A DNA stretch of 64,000 bases from Whalleya microplaca. Taxonomy: Eukaryota; Ascomycota; Sordariomycetes; Xylariales; Xylariaceae. Within the stretch, counting starts at the first letter, position 1. Each line of letters starts with the position of its first letter. Below, piece after piece: positions 63,190 to 64,000 of the stretch. Position numbers and translations under genes: made by a program. The stretch covers positions 124,001 to 188,000 of the forward strand of contig MU385767.1 of assembly GCA_022497155.1 (NCBI GenBank). Reading direction: 5' to 3'. The notes beneath the pieces are model-generated. The model had not been told where the DNA came from and did no database searches. It saw only the letters and a program-made list of their open reading frames with translations.

Positions 63190-63508
63190 TCTACCTACAT
63201 ACGTGCCTTGCCTACGCATAGCAAGTCAAGTCGTCCCTCTATCCCGATTCCGTGTCCCGTCTGTCCGTATCCCCTGTCCCCTAGTGTCCGTGCCTGCGGG
63301 TCCCGATCCCGGTGTCGGTTTCGCCATGCCGTGCCGTGCCTTGCTCCCTTACCTGCCAGCTACGCAGTGCTGTCTATCTAACACATGCATAGTTTCTCTT
63401 GCTCCTGCCCTGGTCCCGTCCCGTCCCGGCCTGTCTTGTGATTCGTACATACATACGTTTCCCCCCTCCCAACGCCTTGCTTTATCACCTTAGTCACCAG
63501 CCGATTAA

Positions 63509-64000
63509 TTACCAACCGCCCCTCGCAGCCTTCGCACTCCCATTCCCACCCCCGCCCTTCCGACCATTCGCCTTCCCCCCATCCTTCCCCCCATCCTCAC
63601 CCCCAACACCCCCAAACCCATACGCAGAAGGCGAATACGGATAAGGGTACTTCTTCAGCGGGCGCTCCTTGGCGGGCAGCGAGTTGAGCGCCTCCCACAT
63701 CTCCATGAGGCCGGCGCGGCGCGCGGGCAGCATGCTGTACTGCAGGGAGTAGAGGACCTTGCGGTGGATGGGGGGCACGAAGCGGCCCGTCACCAGGCAG
63801 AAGAGCACGCGAGGGCTCAGGTAGTGCTTGCGGATGCGGTTGCCCATCTGGAAGTACTGGTGGAACATCGCTGTGAAGGTTAGGGGGGTTGGCTGTATGA
63901 GATTACGTTAGATATAATGCATTGCTTTGGAAGATGGATTGGGAGGAAATGGTGGTTTCACGTACCTTGAGGTAGATGATTGAGGTCGGTTGCGAGAAGG
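63509..64000 (-). CDS. 3' end of an unrecognised gene, running off the right edge
   Basis: Two exons are visible: 64000-63966 and 63870-63509, joined by a 95-nt GT-AG intron with a CTAAC branch site. The join reads TDLNHLPQAMFHQYFQMGNR in frame. The last exon gives a basic segment (GNRIRKHYLSPRVLFCLVTG, then VPPIHRKVLYSLQYSMLPAR) and ends in a Gly/Lys-rich low-complexity tail. The strong GC-rich codon bias indicates a real, probably well-expressed gene. I do not recognise the family, and most of the protein lies outside the window. Confidence 0.7.

Larger units (their letters stand above)
60886..63508. other. Long intergenic stretch with microsatellites
   Basis: About 2.6 kb with no supported gene. 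An (AT)n run at 61925-61951 and a CCTG tetranucleotide array at 63158-63188 are the clearest features. Region 63140-63480 is low-complexity C/T-rich DNA, downstream of the partial gene on the minus strand. Confidence 0.5.

Overview
The window is nuclear DNA from a filamentous ascomycete (Pezizomycotina). The genes carry short GT-AG introns, mostly 46-75 nt, and many of these have a CTAAC/CTGAC-type branch site shortly before the acceptor. The gene set is also typical: a chitinase of the Chit42 type, an OYE flavoprotein, a class II P450, a hybrid histidine kinase, a fungal rhodopsin-like membrane protein, plus housekeeping ESCRT, prefoldin and snoRNP genes. Intergenic DNA is AT-rich and holds LTR and MITE relics whose copies differ mainly by C/T and G/A transitions, which suggests repeat-induced point mutation (RIP). 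I cannot name the species. Several genes were reassembled here from exons; every junction was checked for reading phase.

Layout. 0-14 kb is accessory: GH18 chitinase (-), APH-like kinase (-), an unknown 287-aa protein (+), a decayed galactose oxidase (-), an alpha/beta hydrolase broken by an 11-bp insertion (+), and a GT32 glycosyltransferase (+). Just upstream of the last lies a solo LTR with a MITE nested inside it. 15-23 kb holds an OYE reductase (-) and a six-exon, 1803-aa DDX60-like Ski2-family helicase (-). 23-34 kb is gene-poor: a P450 (+), a 182-aa unknown (-), and a 398-aa orphan (-) flanked by ~120-160 bp inverted repeats.

34-46 kb is the conserved core. It contains AMSH/STAMBP-like deubiquitinase (-), prefoldin subunit 6 (-), VPS4 (+), NOP58 (-) and a threonine-aldolase-like PLP enzyme (+). 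AMSH and VPS4 act in the same ESCRT pathway and lie about 2.3 kb apart. 46-52 kb holds relic LTRs and a same-strand pair: a vanillyl-alcohol-oxidase-type flavoenzyme (seven exons, one of only 11 nt) and a MOSC/ferredoxin-reductase/[2Fe-2S] fusion. This pair looks like a small phenolic-compound redox module. 52-64 kb holds a second, intact copy of the solo LTR that serves as the empty site for the nested MITE, an 1178-aa hybrid histidine kinase (+), another MITE, a five-exon 7-TM rhodopsin-like protein (-), and the 3' end of an unrecognised gene running off the right edge.

No rRNA, CRISPR array or convincing tRNA was found. The points most worth following up are the MITE-in-LTR nest with its empty site, the VAO/MOSC-reductase pair with its microexon, the inverted-repeat-flanked orphan, the DDX60-like helicase, and the two visibly inactivated enzymes.
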